From Pirellulaceae bacterium (GTDB lineage: Bacteria; Planctomycetota; Planctomycetia; Pirellulales; Pirellulaceae), in the NCBI GenBank assembly GCA_029243025.1, contig JAQWSU010000044.1, positions 1 through 64,000 of the forward strand: a DNA stretch of 64,000 nt. Reading direction: 5' to 3'. A program made the translations under genes and the position numbers. Within the stretch, counting starts at the first letter, position 1. The number at the start of each line of letters is the position of its first letter. Below the pieces are notes generated by a model that was given only the letters and a program-made list of their open reading frames with translations, was not told where the DNA came from and did not search any database. Shown here piece by piece: positions 44,985-54,407 of this stretch.

Positions 44985-45524
44985 ATGGCGACGCAGCAAA
45001 CTTCTACGAGGAATCTGGACCAGCAACTTCACCAATTTCTGAGCCAACATCTCCCGGCATACATGGTGCCCCAACACTTTCAACTTTTGGATCAGATCCC
45101 CTTAACCGCTAACGGCAAGATCGATCGACTAGCACTTCCCGCTGTTCCCACAACAGTGGCTGCATTTATCGCCCCGAGAAATTCCACCGAAGCAACCATC
45201 ACCAAGATGTGGCAAGATCTTTTGGAGCTAGAGCAAGTAAGCGTTGATGCCAATTTCTTTCGGTTAGGCGGAAATTCTTTGCAAGCAATCCAGTTGCTCG
45301 GTCAACTTCGTCGAACCTTTGAAATCGAATTGGATATGAGCCAATTATTTGGGGCACTAACCCCAACTCGCCAAGCCGAGCTTGTTTTGAATCTCCAAGA
45401 TCAGGCAGCGGAGCCAATTCCAAAAATCTGGAGAAGCACGACGATCGACACCTTATCGGACGAAGACGTGGACGCTGAATTGAAAAGAATGCTGCAGGAA
45501 CGAAGTAAATCAGACAGAAATTAG
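44985..45524 (+). pseudogene. NRPS remnant: end of an adenylation domain plus carrier protein
   Basis: About 179 residues from an in-frame ATG at 44985. Residues 15-45 are the end of an adenylation domain: FLSQHLPAYMVP, then the A10 motif PLTANGKIDRLALP with its catalytic Lys. Residues about 65-140 are a carrier domain (MWQDLLELEQVSVDANFF, RLGGNSLQAIQLL; Ser is the expected attachment site). The end, DTLSDEDVDAELKRML, resembles C-terminal tails of complete NRPS chains. Everything before the A domain end (condensation and most of adenylation) is missing. The frame is open to about 44835, but the extra part is not NRPS-like and overlaps the TPR remnant. It differs in sequence from the intact A-T gene at 5.0 kb. 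Confidence 0.75.
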
Positions 45525-45778
45525 CTGCCCAGCCTCAAGTCATAAGTTGCAGTTTCTTTCGCGTTTGCAGTGCAAACGAATCGGCGAGAATTTAGTTAGA
45601 GTCGAAATTTGGCTGCGGAAAGCGTCGTTGATTGGGCTTCTGCTTTTCTTCGTGTGACGCGGTGATTTTCTCCAGAAATTGTTTTCTTTTACCGTCTGTC
45701 CCAACCAAAATGACGCTACATCGGAAAGCGCTAGGGAATCGACTCCGATCGATAAAAACAAAGGGAGGTCAGTAAGCG

Positions 45779-47356
45779 ATGACCCGTCCGCTGAATCGAC
45801 GAGCAATTTGGATATTATTGGTGGCTGCTTTGCTTGCTCAAGTTGTCTTGCAGCCACAGCAGGTCGAGGGCGCACTTCCCAATATCGTGGTGATCTATGC
45901 CGATGATCTCGGCTATGGTGATGTCCAGTGCTACAATCCGAATCGCGGAAAAATTCCCACACCTCAAATCGATCGGCTTGCCGCACAGGGCCTACGGTTT
46001 ACCGACGCGCATTCTTCTTCAGGTGTGTGCTCGCCATCCCGATACACCATTTTGACGGGCCGTTACCACTGGAGGTCTCGCTTGCAAAGCGGCATTGTGG
46101 GTCTGTGGGGCGAACCGTTAATCCCGCCTGACCGACTAACGCTTGCCAGTCTGGCAAAGCAAAATGGTTATCGCACTGCTTGTATCGGAAAGTGGCATCT
46201 TGGCTGGGACTGGCCGATCCCTGCCGGGAAAGAAAAACTGTTTAAGCGCGGTGGTCGCAACGGCAATAATTTTTTAAAAGCAACGGACCAACACCGGACT
46301 GCATGGCTTGAGACGTTTTCGCAGCCCATTCCGGGTGGACCCACCGCGGTTGGATTTGACGTCTATTTTGGCACCGATGTGCCCAACTGGCCGCCTTATT
46401 GTTTCATTGAAAAAGATCGCACGCTTGGCATTCCCAGCGAATACGCCTCACCAGTCTTGTTTCGCAAGAACCAAGCGAGCATACAGGGGCCGGCTTTAAA
46501 AGGATGGACGCTCGAGCCTATTTTGCCGGCGCTGAGTGACCGTGCTGTGTCCTTCATTCGTCATCAAGCCAAAACGCCCGAACCTTTTCTGCTCTACATG
46601 CCATTGACGAGCCCGCATACACCGCTGTCTGTGAACGATGAATGGAAGGGGAAAAGTGGGCTGAATCTCTATGCCGATTTGGTCATGGAGACAGATGTCG
46701 TTGTCGGCCAAGTACTCGATGCGCTGGAAGCCACGGGTGCGATGAACAACACGTTGGTTGTTTTTACGAGTGACAATGGTTGTGCGCACTACATCGGAGT
46801 CAATGAACTGGAAGCGAAGGGGCATTATCCGAGTGGCAACTTGCGTGGTTACAAATCCGATGCATGGGAAGGAGGTCACCGAATTCCTTTCGTTGTGCGT
46901 TGGCCGGGGAGGGTCGAAGCTGGCACGGTTTCTCAGCAATTGATTCACCAAGCGGATTTGATCGCCACCTTCGCAGAGATTTTTGGAGTGAAGCTTTCGG
47001 ATGACGAAGCGGAAGACAGTTTTAGTCTGATACCATTGTTTGAAGGAGAAGATCGGGCGGTACGTAAACATGCGGTGAGTACGTCAATTCGCGGTATTCC
47101 TGCCGTGCGTTTCAGAGAATGGAAGTATATTCCGGTAACCGGTTCGGGTGGCTGGGGCAAGGGAGGAGATCCGTCGCAGTCGGTCCAGCTTTATAACTTG
47201 GCCACGGACCTGAGCGAAACCAACAATCTGGCGGCACGTGAACCGCAACGGGTGACTCAGATGCAAAAATTGCTCACTCGAATCATCAGACAAGGACGAA
47301 GCACACCTGGGGTGAACCAGGAAAACGACGTCAAAGTGATTCGACATGGCCCCTGA
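45779..47356 (+). CDS. Sulfatase (type I, formylglycine)
   Basis: A 525-residue exported sulfatase. GGGAGG is about ten bases before the ATG and a signal peptide follows (AIWILLVAALLAQVVL). N-terminal IVVIYADDLGYGDVQCY binds metal, and the FGly motif is CSPSR with Cys 84, followed by YTILTGRY. GKWHLGWDW and SDNGCAHY are further active-site blocks. The Cys must be converted to formylglycine by a maturase not seen in this window. It probably removes sulphate from an algal or animal polysaccharide; subfamily cannot be assigned by eye. The next gene is a second sulfatase. Confidence 0.92.
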   Translation: MTRPLNRRAIWILLVAALLAQVVLQPQQVEGALPNIVVIYADDLGYGDVQCYNPNRGKIPTPQIDRLAAQGLRFTDAHSSSGVCSPSRYTILTGRYHWRSRLQSGIVGLWGEPLIPPDRLTLASLAKQNGYRTACIGKWHLGWDWPIPAGKEKLFKRGGRNGNNFLKATDQHRTAWLETFSQPIPGGPTAVGFDVYFGTDVPNWPPYCFIEKDRTLGIPSEYASPVLFRKNQASIQGPALKGWTLEPILPALSDRAVSFIRHQAKTPEPFLLYMPLTSPHTPLSVNDEWKGKSGLNLYADLVMETDVVVGQVLDALEATGAMNNTLVVFTSDNGCAHYIGVNELEAKGHYPSGNLRGYKSDAWEGGHRIPFVVRWPGRVEAGTVSQQLIHQADLIATFAEIFGVKLSDDEAEDSFSLIPLFEGEDRAVRKHAVSTSIRGIPAVRFREWKYIPVTGSGGWGKGGDPSQSVQLYNLATDLSETNNLAAREPQRVTQMQKLLTRIIRQGRSTPGVNQENDVKVIRHGP

Positions 47357-47492
47357 ACGTTTCCGTAATGAACAATTTGTTTGCTAGAATGAGCGGAACC
47401 AAGCGCGCCTTGGAAATACGCGATGGACTTGGTTTCGAGCTATGTCGTGGCTGAAGCACGAGTTGGAATCGAAAATTGTCTTGAGAGTTAGC

Positions 47493-48977
47493 ATGATATC
47501 GAATTTGATCAACCGATTCCTGGCAATCTTCATTGTTCTTGTCGCATTCGCCCAGCCCAGTTTCGGAGCTGATAGAGCAGCAGCGACGACGGAGCCCCTG
47601 AATGTTGTCTTTATTTTGGTCGACGATTTGGGTTGGTCTGATCTGGGCTACTGCGGAAGTGACTATTATCAGACGCCACATGTCGATCGTCTGGCGAAGC
47701 AGAGCTTGCTTTTTCGGTCGGCCTATGCTGCTGCGCCCGTCTGTTCTCCCACGCGTGCGGCCATCATGACGGGCAAGTCCCCAGCCCGACTCGACATGAC
47801 AATCTGGCACGAAGGGGCTGTTCAAGGTGGCCCCAATGATCGGATGCTCTTACCCGCAACGGCGGTGGCTAACCTTCCACGTGAGGAAATCACGTTAGCC
47901 GAGCGTTTTCGCCAAGCCGGTTATATTACGGCGCACATCGGAAAATGGCATCTGGGAACCGCAGCTTACTATCCAGAAACGCAGGGTTTTGATCGAAATA
48001 TTGGCGGCACATTCTGGGGCGCGCCGTCCACCTTCTTTTTTCCATTCTCTGGGAAATGGAACGAGAAAGATCCTGAAATCCGATACGTCCCTGGTCTGCC
48101 ATTCGGAAAGCCGGGAGACTATCTGCCAGATCGACTTACGGATGCAGCCATCGATGTGATTCAGGCGAATCGCGATCGACCCTTCTTCCTAAATCTCTGG
48201 TACTACACGGTGCATAGTCCCATTCAAGCACCAAAGCCACTGGTCGATCGTTTTCGAGCCCAGCGAGCGGGCCAGCACCATCGTGATCCCACTTACGCGG
48301 CGATGGTCAATCGCATGGACCAAAATGTAGGACGGGTCCTGGCTAAACTCGACGAATTGAACTTATCAGAACGGACTGTCGTCGTCTTCACCAGTGATAA
48401 CGGCGGTGTCGATTTTGATCAACGTTCGATTGTCCCTACCAGCAACTATCCGCTACGTTCGGGCAAAGGGACTCTCTATGAAGGTGGTGTTCGTGTTCCA
48501 TTGTTGATTCGTTGGCCTGAAGCATCGGTTGGGGAAACCAACGAACTCTGTACGTCACAGGATTTGTTTTACACCTTTTCCGACATGTTGGCAGGTGACG
48601 TTGCTGAAGTTGCAGCGGCAAATGACACAAAGACAACGGAGAAGGTGAAATCGACTCAGGATGGAACCAGTCTCGTGCCGCTGCTAAATGACGTGACCAA
48701 AAAGCTTCCGTCCAGATCGCTCTTTTGGCACTTTCCACACTACTATCCTCGCATGACTCCTGCCAGCGCTGTACGTGACGGTGATTGGAAACTGATTCAC
48801 TTTTACGAAGACGATCATCGTGAACTGTATAATTTGAATACGGATCCGGGGGAACAAGAAGACCTGTCAGCCGTACGTCCCGGACAAACAGCTCGCCTAT
48901 TTGCCCAATTGAATCAGTGGCGAAAACGGGTTGACGCAAAAGCGCCGACTCAAAACCCAAAGTTTCCAGCTCGTTAA
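47493..48977 (+). CDS. Sulfatase (type I, formylglycine)
   Basis: A 494-residue exported sulfatase. ATG at 47493 follows GAGAG and begins a signal peptide (FLAIFIVLVAFAQPSFGA); an earlier ATG at 47442 is possible. Active-site blocks are VVFILVDDLGWSDLGYCG, CSPTR with Cys 84 then AAIMTGKSPARLD, GKWHLG, and SDNGGVDFD. The phrase ELYNLNTDPGEQEDLS near the end is typical of the family. It is 136 bases after the first sulfatase and has only moderate similarity to it, so the two likely act on different sulphate positions. Confidence 0.92.
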   Translation: MISNLINRFLAIFIVLVAFAQPSFGADRAAATTEPLNVVFILVDDLGWSDLGYCGSDYYQTPHVDRLAKQSLLFRSAYAAAPVCSPTRAAIMTGKSPARLDMTIWHEGAVQGGPNDRMLLPATAVANLPREEITLAERFRQAGYITAHIGKWHLGTAAYYPETQGFDRNIGGTFWGAPSTFFFPFSGKWNEKDPEIRYVPGLPFGKPGDYLPDRLTDAAIDVIQANRDRPFFLNLWYYTVHSPIQAPKPLVDRFRAQRAGQHHRDPTYAAMVNRMDQNVGRVLAKLDELNLSERTVVVFTSDNGGVDFDQRSIVPTSNYPLRSGKGTLYEGGVRVPLLIRWPEASVGETNELCTSQDLFYTFSDMLAGDVAEVAAANDTKTTEKVKSTQDGTSLVPLLNDVTKKLPSRSLFWHFPHYYPRMTPASAVRDGDWKLIHFYEDDHRELYNLNTDPGEQEDLSAVRPGQTARLFAQLNQWRKRVDAKAPTQNPKFPAR

Positions 48978-49086
48978 ACGCTCGTCAGAATTCATGTTGT
49001 GAAATAACGGCAGTGCTGAGGCAATGAACGTAATGCCTGCTGCCAGTCAGATTAGATGGACTGATCCATTCTTTCAAAAATCACAG

Positions 49087-49698
49087 CTAATCAACAATGT
49101 GACAGTTTCCAAGCGTCTGCTGAAGATCCGCAACCCCGGCGCGAGTGACTGAGGTGTCGACGATGCTTAAGGTTTCGAGTTTCGTCATGCCTTTTAGCTG
49201 GGCGAGTCCCGTATCGGTGATCTTGGAACCATCAAGAAATAGAGAGTTGAGTCCTTTGAGTTGCGACAAGGACTGTAAGCCCGCGTCTGTTATCTGGGGT
49301 GTGTAGAGTTCCAGATGTTTGAGATGCTTCAGATCTTTCAGGTAGCTTAGTCCTGCGTCCGTGATTTCGGGCCCATTGAGTGCGAGCACTTCTAGATCGA
49401 CGAAATCCTGGAGGTGAACAAGATCCGCATCTTTCAAATTTGCGTCGCCATTCCCCAAACCAATCACGATGACTTGTCCTTCTTCATTGACAGTGATCTC
49501 AGCGCCGAGTGTTTTGAGTGCCTTTGTTGCCGAGATCGGTTCGGTTTTGTTTTCGCCCAATCCTGTTGGGGTGGCACGTTTCTTCGGGGGGGCCTCCGTT
49601 GTTGCCACGTGGTGATCATGAACGTTACTGGGTGAGTCGGTGCTGCACCCCAGCAGAGACAGAAACAGGAAGATCCAAATCGGGGATTGTTTCAGCAT
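49087..49698 (-). CDS. Leucine-rich-repeat lipoprotein
   Basis: A 203-residue protein. AAGGAGG lies four bases before the ATG. The signal ends in a lipobox (FLFLSLLGCS), so it is probably anchored at Cys 18. After a polar linker come about five leucine-rich repeats with the pattern ITDAGLSYLKDLKHLKHLEL, ITDAGLQSLSQLKGLNSLFL and ITDTGLAQLKGMTKLETLSI. This ITDxGL repeat type is common in planctomycetes. Protein-binding role at the envelope is inferred. The gene is alone between convergent and divergent neighbours. Confidence 0.85.
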   Translation of the reverse strand: MLKQSPIWIFLFLSLLGCSTDSPSNVHDHHVATTEAPPKKRATPTGLGENKTEPISATKALKTLGAEITVNEEGQVIVIGLGNGDANLKDADLVHLQDFVDLEVLALNGPEITDAGLSYLKDLKHLKHLELYTPQITDAGLQSLSQLKGLNSLFLDGSKITDTGLAQLKGMTKLETLSIVDTSVTRAGVADLQQTLGNCHIVD

Positions 49699-50056
49699 CG
49701 TTCCTCCTTGGATGAGTTATTGACACTTTCTAGGAACCCGGAAATCGGAATTGTTATCTCAGAGGACCAGAATGAATTGTCGAAGATTCAAATGTGGAAT
49801 GCAAATCTTTCCGGCAATGGGGATTGTCCCGTAGGGTTTCGAGAACCCACAGGTTCTTGCTTCGCTGGCTGGTTTTTTCGGGCGACGGTTGTCCGGAGCG
49901 GTCGACCTTTAGCTAAGATAACAGCCCCGAATGACCTGTTGGTCCTGATTGGGCAAAGTTGTGAGGAGTTGGTTTTACTGAGTCGCTTATTCGGTAGGAC
50001 AGCTTGCGAGATCGAGAGTGAAATCCTGGTGAAGTCGAAATGAAAGTTGCCAAGTT

Positions 50057-50953
50057 ATGAAAAACGTGATGGTTGCCATCGCAATGCATTTACTGTTTGC
50101 CCCGACGTTTGCCGCCGATGAATCCAAGACTCCTGGAATCGCTGATCATGGGCCGCGGTTCTCTACCGAGGGTAAAGGTTGGCGACTCGATCAGGCGCGG
50201 ATCAACGATCCCGATTTACCGCGCGTGTTACTTATCGGTGATTCGATTCTCGCTGGCTATTTCAAACACGTTGCGAAAGATCTCGAAGGCCAGGCCTATG
50301 TGGATGCGTGGGTCAATCCACATCATCAGTCTGAGCATCTGAATAAGCTGTTGGCCGATGTGCTGGAACAAGGACCCTATGACTTCGTGCATTTTAATAT
50401 GGGGTTGCACGGTTGGGTCGAAGGTCGCATCAAACCCGGGACCTTTGAGCCGCTCACCAAGGCTTATGTTCAGGTCCTGAAAGCGAAATTGCCGAACGCC
50501 AAATTGATTTGGGCGAGTAGTACGCCCGTTACAAAGCAGGACAGTCCGACGGAGTTGGAACCTGAAATCAATCCGATCATTGTCGAACACAATCGAATGG
50601 CTGCCAAGGTGATGGCTGAGATGAGTGTTCCAGTAAATGATTTTTACTCACTGCTCGTCGAGAAAAAACAGCTCGCTCGTGGCGATCGATTTCATTGGAC
50701 GGCTCCGGCGTACAGGATTCTTGCGGATAAGACAAGTCAATCGCTTCTGCAAACCTTAAGGTCAGCCGAAAAGAAACCGATACCTGACAGGCTCATCGTG
50801 CTGACGTTCGACGATGGTAACAAATCGGACATCCGTTTTGTTGCCCCCCTGTTAGAAAGACTTGGCTTTAACGCAACCTTTTTCGTGAATCGTGGGCAAG
50901 CTGATGGGAATGGCCCGCGCTTGAGTTGGGCTGATATGCGAGAGTTGCAGTAA
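50057..50953 (+). CDS. SGNH hydrolase plus first part of a polysaccharide deacetylase, ended by an in-frame stop
   Basis: A 298-residue exported protein (signal [16 protein letters not shown]). Residues about 45-240 are SGNH/GDSL-like: [10 protein letters not shown] holds the nucleophile Ser, and [10 protein letters not shown] holds the C-terminal His. From about 255 a NodB polysaccharide-deacetylase domain begins with [10 protein letters not shown] (motif 1, metal Asp) and [10 protein letters not shown]. The reading frame then stops at TAA 50951-50953 within MRELQ. The same frame resumes after it as RGFEVANHTLNHPN, which is NodB motif 2. So the stop cuts one domain in two. Compare the following gene. 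Confidence 0.8.
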   Translation: MKNVMVAIAMHLLFAPTFAADESKTPGIADHGPRFSTEGKGWRLDQARINDPDLPRVLLIGDSILAGYFKHVAKDLEGQAYVDAWVNPHHQSEHLNKLLADVLEQGPYDFVHFNMGLHGWVEGRIKPGTFEPLTKAYVQVLKAKLPNAKLIWASSTPVTKQDSPTELEPEINPIIVEHNRMAAKVMAEMSVPVNDFYSLLVEKKQLARGDRFHWTAPAYRILADKTSQSLLQTLRSAEKKPIPDRLIVLTFDDGNKSDIRFVAPLLERLGFNATFFVNRGQADGNGPRLSWADMRELQ

Positions 50954-50965
50954 CGAGGTTTCGAG

Positions 50966-53900
50966 GTGGCCAACCATACGTTGAACCATCCCAACCTCGT
51001 TGCTTCGGAGGCAGATAAAGTAAGAAGTGAATTGAGAGAACTCACTGAGCTGCTGCGTCAGCAAGGTATTTCGCCACCTGCCAGCATGGCATACCCCGGT
51101 GGACACCACGACAGAAAGAGTTTGAAGCTGCTTTCCGAGTTAGGTTATCAATTCGCTCGTCGAGGCGTTGATCCAGAATTTCCGCTTACGGATTTTGGTG
51201 GGCCTGGTTTGTTCTATGATCCGTTCGTCGATCATCCGTTTTTGATACCGTCCACGGTCGTTTTCGGTCCGGATACAGATTTAAACGATCTTCGGAACGC
51301 CATTTGGGGCGCAAAAGACGGCAAGGTGGCTGTTCTAACCTATCACGGTGTTCCTGATGTTCATCCACATTGCAGCACTTCGCCCGAGGTTTTTCAACAG
51401 CACATGCAACTCTTGAAGGATCACCGTTGTACGGTGATTGCGATGCAGGATTTGGCTCGCTATGTCGATCCAACCCGGCGACCGGTGAATCCTTACAAGG
51501 CCATTCATGATCGATTCGCACTTCAAGTGGGTGATTTGAGATGTGAGTACTTGGTCGACCCGAGGGGAGTCGATACAGGTGAGCCTCGATTCAGTTGGCA
51601 GCTCTCTTCCTTTCGACCGGGGCAAAAACAGACGGCTTATCAGGTTTTGGTGGCTACGAGCGAGGAAAATCTAAGTCGGAGTCAAGCGGACCTTTGGGAC
51701 AGCGGTAAGGTGGTTTCTGATCAATCTGTTCACGTGGCTTACCAAGGAAAGAGATTGAAAAGTGGGCAACTTGCTTATTGGAAGGTCCGTGCTTGGAATG
51801 GACCGGCCAATGACGGTCGTTATGCGAACCCAACTTATTACGATCAGCAAACCGTAGCTGCCTTAAACTTCATCCGACCATCCGACTACTCCGACTCGGC
51901 AGAGTTTCAGATGGGGTTGCTCGAACCGAATGATTGGCATGGTTCGTGGTTAGCCCATCCGAATGCCAAAGTGTCATCCCCCTTATTTCGCAAAGCGTTC
52001 ACGATCGATCGTGGTATTCGTCGAGCGACGGTATTTTTCGCGAGAGTTGGCTACTCGGAATTAACTGTCAATGGAGAAAAGGTGGGCGATCACGTGCTTG
52101 ATCCAGGTACGACCTATTATCACCACGATCAAGATTACAAGATTGACTCCCGTGTATTGTATGTGACTCATGATATCACTCCGTTCTTATCTGATGGACG
52201 AAATGCAATTGGAGTGATGCTTGGACACGGCTGGTACAGTGCCGAAGACGATGTACCCGGGCCTCCAAATCATCGACTGCCTTATGCTGAATCACCGCAC
52301 TTACGTATTGAGATTCAGCTGGAGATGAAGGATGGTACAACTCGAGTACTTGCAAGCGACGAGACATGGCGAGTCGCAGCGGGGCCTGTAACTTATAACG
52401 ACTTTTCGCATGGTGAGTCGTACGACGCACGCAAAGAGTCCGTTAACTGGGATCAGGTTGCCTTCGATGATACGGTCTGGCTTGTGCCGCAGGTTGTTGA
52501 GGGTCCCAATGGGCGACTTGTCTCGCAGATGTTGGAACCAATTCGTGTCGTCGAGACGATTCAACCGGTGAAAGTGAATGAACTTCGCGCGGGTCAATTT
52601 ATCTATGATATGGGTCGTAACATAAGTGGTTGGACCCGGATTCGTGTGCGAGGTGATCGCGGCACCAAGGTGACTTTACGCCATGCGGGCGGCCTACATG
52701 CCGATGGCCGCCTCGATGACCGATGTAACATGCATCCGACCCATGAGGCTCGTCAAACGGATCTTTACATTTTAAAGGGGGAGGGGGAGGAGAGCTGGGA
52801 GCCGCGATTTACACTCCATGGATTTCGTTATGTCGAAGTGTCGGGGGATCCTGCGCTTTTCGAGTTGCTTGCGGTCGAGGGTCGGATGGTCCGTACCGAT
52901 GCTGAGTCCGCCGGAACTTTTCGGTGTTCCAATCCACTGCTCAATCGTATCCATGACTATGCGAAACAAACTTTCGCATGTTGTTTGCAAAGTCAGCCGC
53001 AAGATGCCATGGATCGAGCGGAACGCGTGGCGTGGTTGGGCGACCCAGGAATGATTGCCGAAGATTGCATGTACAACTTTCGGACGGCCCCCTTTTGGAC
53101 GAAATGGCTCGAAGACATTCGGGACGCACAAAAACCCAACGGCGAGGTTCCTTTTACTTGTCCCAACCCTTGGCGCGGATCCTTCGGGAATTATAGCTGG
53201 GTACCAGTGTGGCACTCAAGCTATCCATTGTTTGTTTGGTATCTCTATCAGTATTACGGTGATGAACGCATTTTGGCTGAGCACTTTGACGCTCTGCGAT
53301 CATTGGCTGAATTTCATCGGCGCAAAGCTGATAACGGCATTTTGAACGGCGGCCTTGGCGATCATATGGAACCTCAAGCCGACGGTAGGTCCTCGTCAGG
53401 ACCACGGCGGACGCCCAGTTCGCTCACCTCCACGGCCTACTATTTTTACGAAACAAAGATTTTGGCAGAGATTGCTCGCGTGTTGGGGAAAGACTCGCTG
53501 GCAGGAGAGTATCAGACCCACTCGGATCGGATCAAAGATGCATTTAACCGCGAATTTTTTGATTCCGATTCGAACGACTATGGACGAGGAAGCCAAACGG
53601 CGAATGCCGTCGCACTCTATCTTGGTCTTGTCCCTCAGGATCGGATTATGGGAGTGCGAGAAAATCTTGTTCATAACATCATGGAAGAACATCAAGGGTC
53701 TCTGGCAACGGGGATCGTTGGTACGAACGCCCTCGAACAGGTGTTGCCTGAACTTGGCGAAACCGAAGTGATGTATGGCATTGCAACGAAGACGACTTTT
53801 CCAAGCTGGGGTCATCAAGTAGTTAACGGTGCTACAACGCTCTGGGAAACATGGGAGGAACCAACGGCGGAACGCTATAGCCTCAACACGAAAATATTTG

Positions 53901-54295
53901 GCAGTTCACAACTCTTCTTCTACAAATATCTTGCCGGAATTGCGCCGGGAAGTCCGGGCTTTCAGGATGTCATTATTCGTCCTCGAGTGGTTGACGATTT
54001 GGATTGGGTCGAGGGGGGGGTGGAGACGATGCACGGTCGTATCGAAACGCGTTGGGAACGAACCAAAACCGGGTTGCGCTTGCGTGTCACAATTCCAACC
54101 AATACGACCGCCCAGATTCATGTTCCCACGCTGGGTTCTCAGCAAGTGGCAATTGGACTCGCTGGTGCTGATATTTGGTCAGACAAGGGCTATCTTTCGG
54201 GCGGGCCTGGCGTCTTAGGCGGACATCAGACGAGAGAGGCTGTTGTGTTGCAGGTCGGCGGCGGACGCTATCTGTTTCGAATGCGGAAACGATGA
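50966..54295 (+). CDS. Second part of a polysaccharide deacetylase fused to a GH78-type alpha-L-rhamnosidase
   Basis: A 1109-residue frame in the same phase as the preceding one, four codons after its stop, with a GTG start and GAGG just upstream. Residues 1-170 continue the NodB domain (ANHTLNHPN, SMAYPGGHHDR, LTYHGVPDVHPH). The rest is a rhamnosidase: N-terminal beta-domain (RCEYLVDPRGVDTGEPRFSW), a Bac_rhamnosid-type beta-domain (SELTVNGEKVGDHVLDPG), the (alpha/alpha)6 catalytic part (about 640-1000, DAMDRAERVAWLGD with acidic residues in the expected place) and a C-terminal beta-domain. The usual CPQRDERxGW motif is altered to MDRAERVAWL. Without the stop the whole chain would be 1412 residues: esterase, deacetylase and rhamnosidase. 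Confidence 0.82.
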   Translation: MANHTLNHPNLVASEADKVRSELRELTELLRQQGISPPASMAYPGGHHDRKSLKLLSELGYQFARRGVDPEFPLTDFGGPGLFYDPFVDHPFLIPSTVVFGPDTDLNDLRNAIWGAKDGKVAVLTYHGVPDVHPHCSTSPEVFQQHMQLLKDHRCTVIAMQDLARYVDPTRRPVNPYKAIHDRFALQVGDLRCEYLVDPRGVDTGEPRFSWQLSSFRPGQKQTAYQVLVATSEENLSRSQADLWDSGKVVSDQSVHVAYQGKRLKSGQLAYWKVRAWNGPANDGRYANPTYYDQQTVAALNFIRPSDYSDSAEFQMGLLEPNDWHGSWLAHPNAKVSSPLFRKAFTIDRGIRRATVFFARVGYSELTVNGEKVGDHVLDPGTTYYHHDQDYKIDSRVLYVTHDITPFLSDGRNAIGVMLGHGWYSAEDDVPGPPNHRLPYAESPHLRIEIQLEMKDGTTRVLASDETWRVAAGPVTYNDFSHGESYDARKESVNWDQVAFDDTVWLVPQVVEGPNGRLVSQMLEPIRVVETIQPVKVNELRAGQFIYDMGRNISGWTRIRVRGDRGTKVTLRHAGGLHADGRLDDRCNMHPTHEARQTDLYILKGEGEESWEPRFTLHGFRYVEVSGDPALFELLAVEGRMVRTDAESAGTFRCSNPLLNRIHDYAKQTFACCLQSQPQDAMDRAERVAWLGDPGMIAEDCMYNFRTAPFWTKWLEDIRDAQKPNGEVPFTCPNPWRGSFGNYSWVPVWHSSYPLFVWYLYQYYGDERILAEHFDALRSLAEFHRRKADNGILNGGLGDHMEPQADGRSSSGPRRTPSSLTSTAYYFYETKILAEIARVLGKDSLAGEYQTHSDRIKDAFNREFFDSDSNDYGRGSQTANAVALYLGLVPQDRIMGVRENLVHNIMEEHQGSLATGIVGTNALEQVLPELGETEVMYGIATKTTFPSWGHQVVNGATTLWETWEEPTAERYSLNTKIFGSSQLFFYKYLAGIAPGSPGFQDVIIRPRVVDDLDWVEGGVETMHGRIETRWERTKTGLRLRVTIPTNTTAQIHVPTLGSQQVAIGLAGADIWSDKGYLSGGPGVLGGHQTREAVVLQVGGGRYLFRMRKR

Positions 54296-54407
54296 TCACT
54301 GATTTCCGCGCGAATTGGCCGTTTTTTACCGGCTGACGGTCAAGCAGGAAAGTGGTTGAACAATCGATTGCCGTCCTGTTGTTATTCAAGAAGGCTAAGA
54401 GTCCCGC

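Noticed and set aside
45540-45986. 148-codon open frame on the minus strand before the first sulfatase
   Set aside because: It overlaps the sulfatase signal peptide and metal-binding region, which are well supported; His/Arg-rich shadow.
47331-47825. 164-codon open frame on the minus strand across the sulfatase pair
   Set aside because: Covers the FGly region of the second sulfatase on the other strand; shadow.
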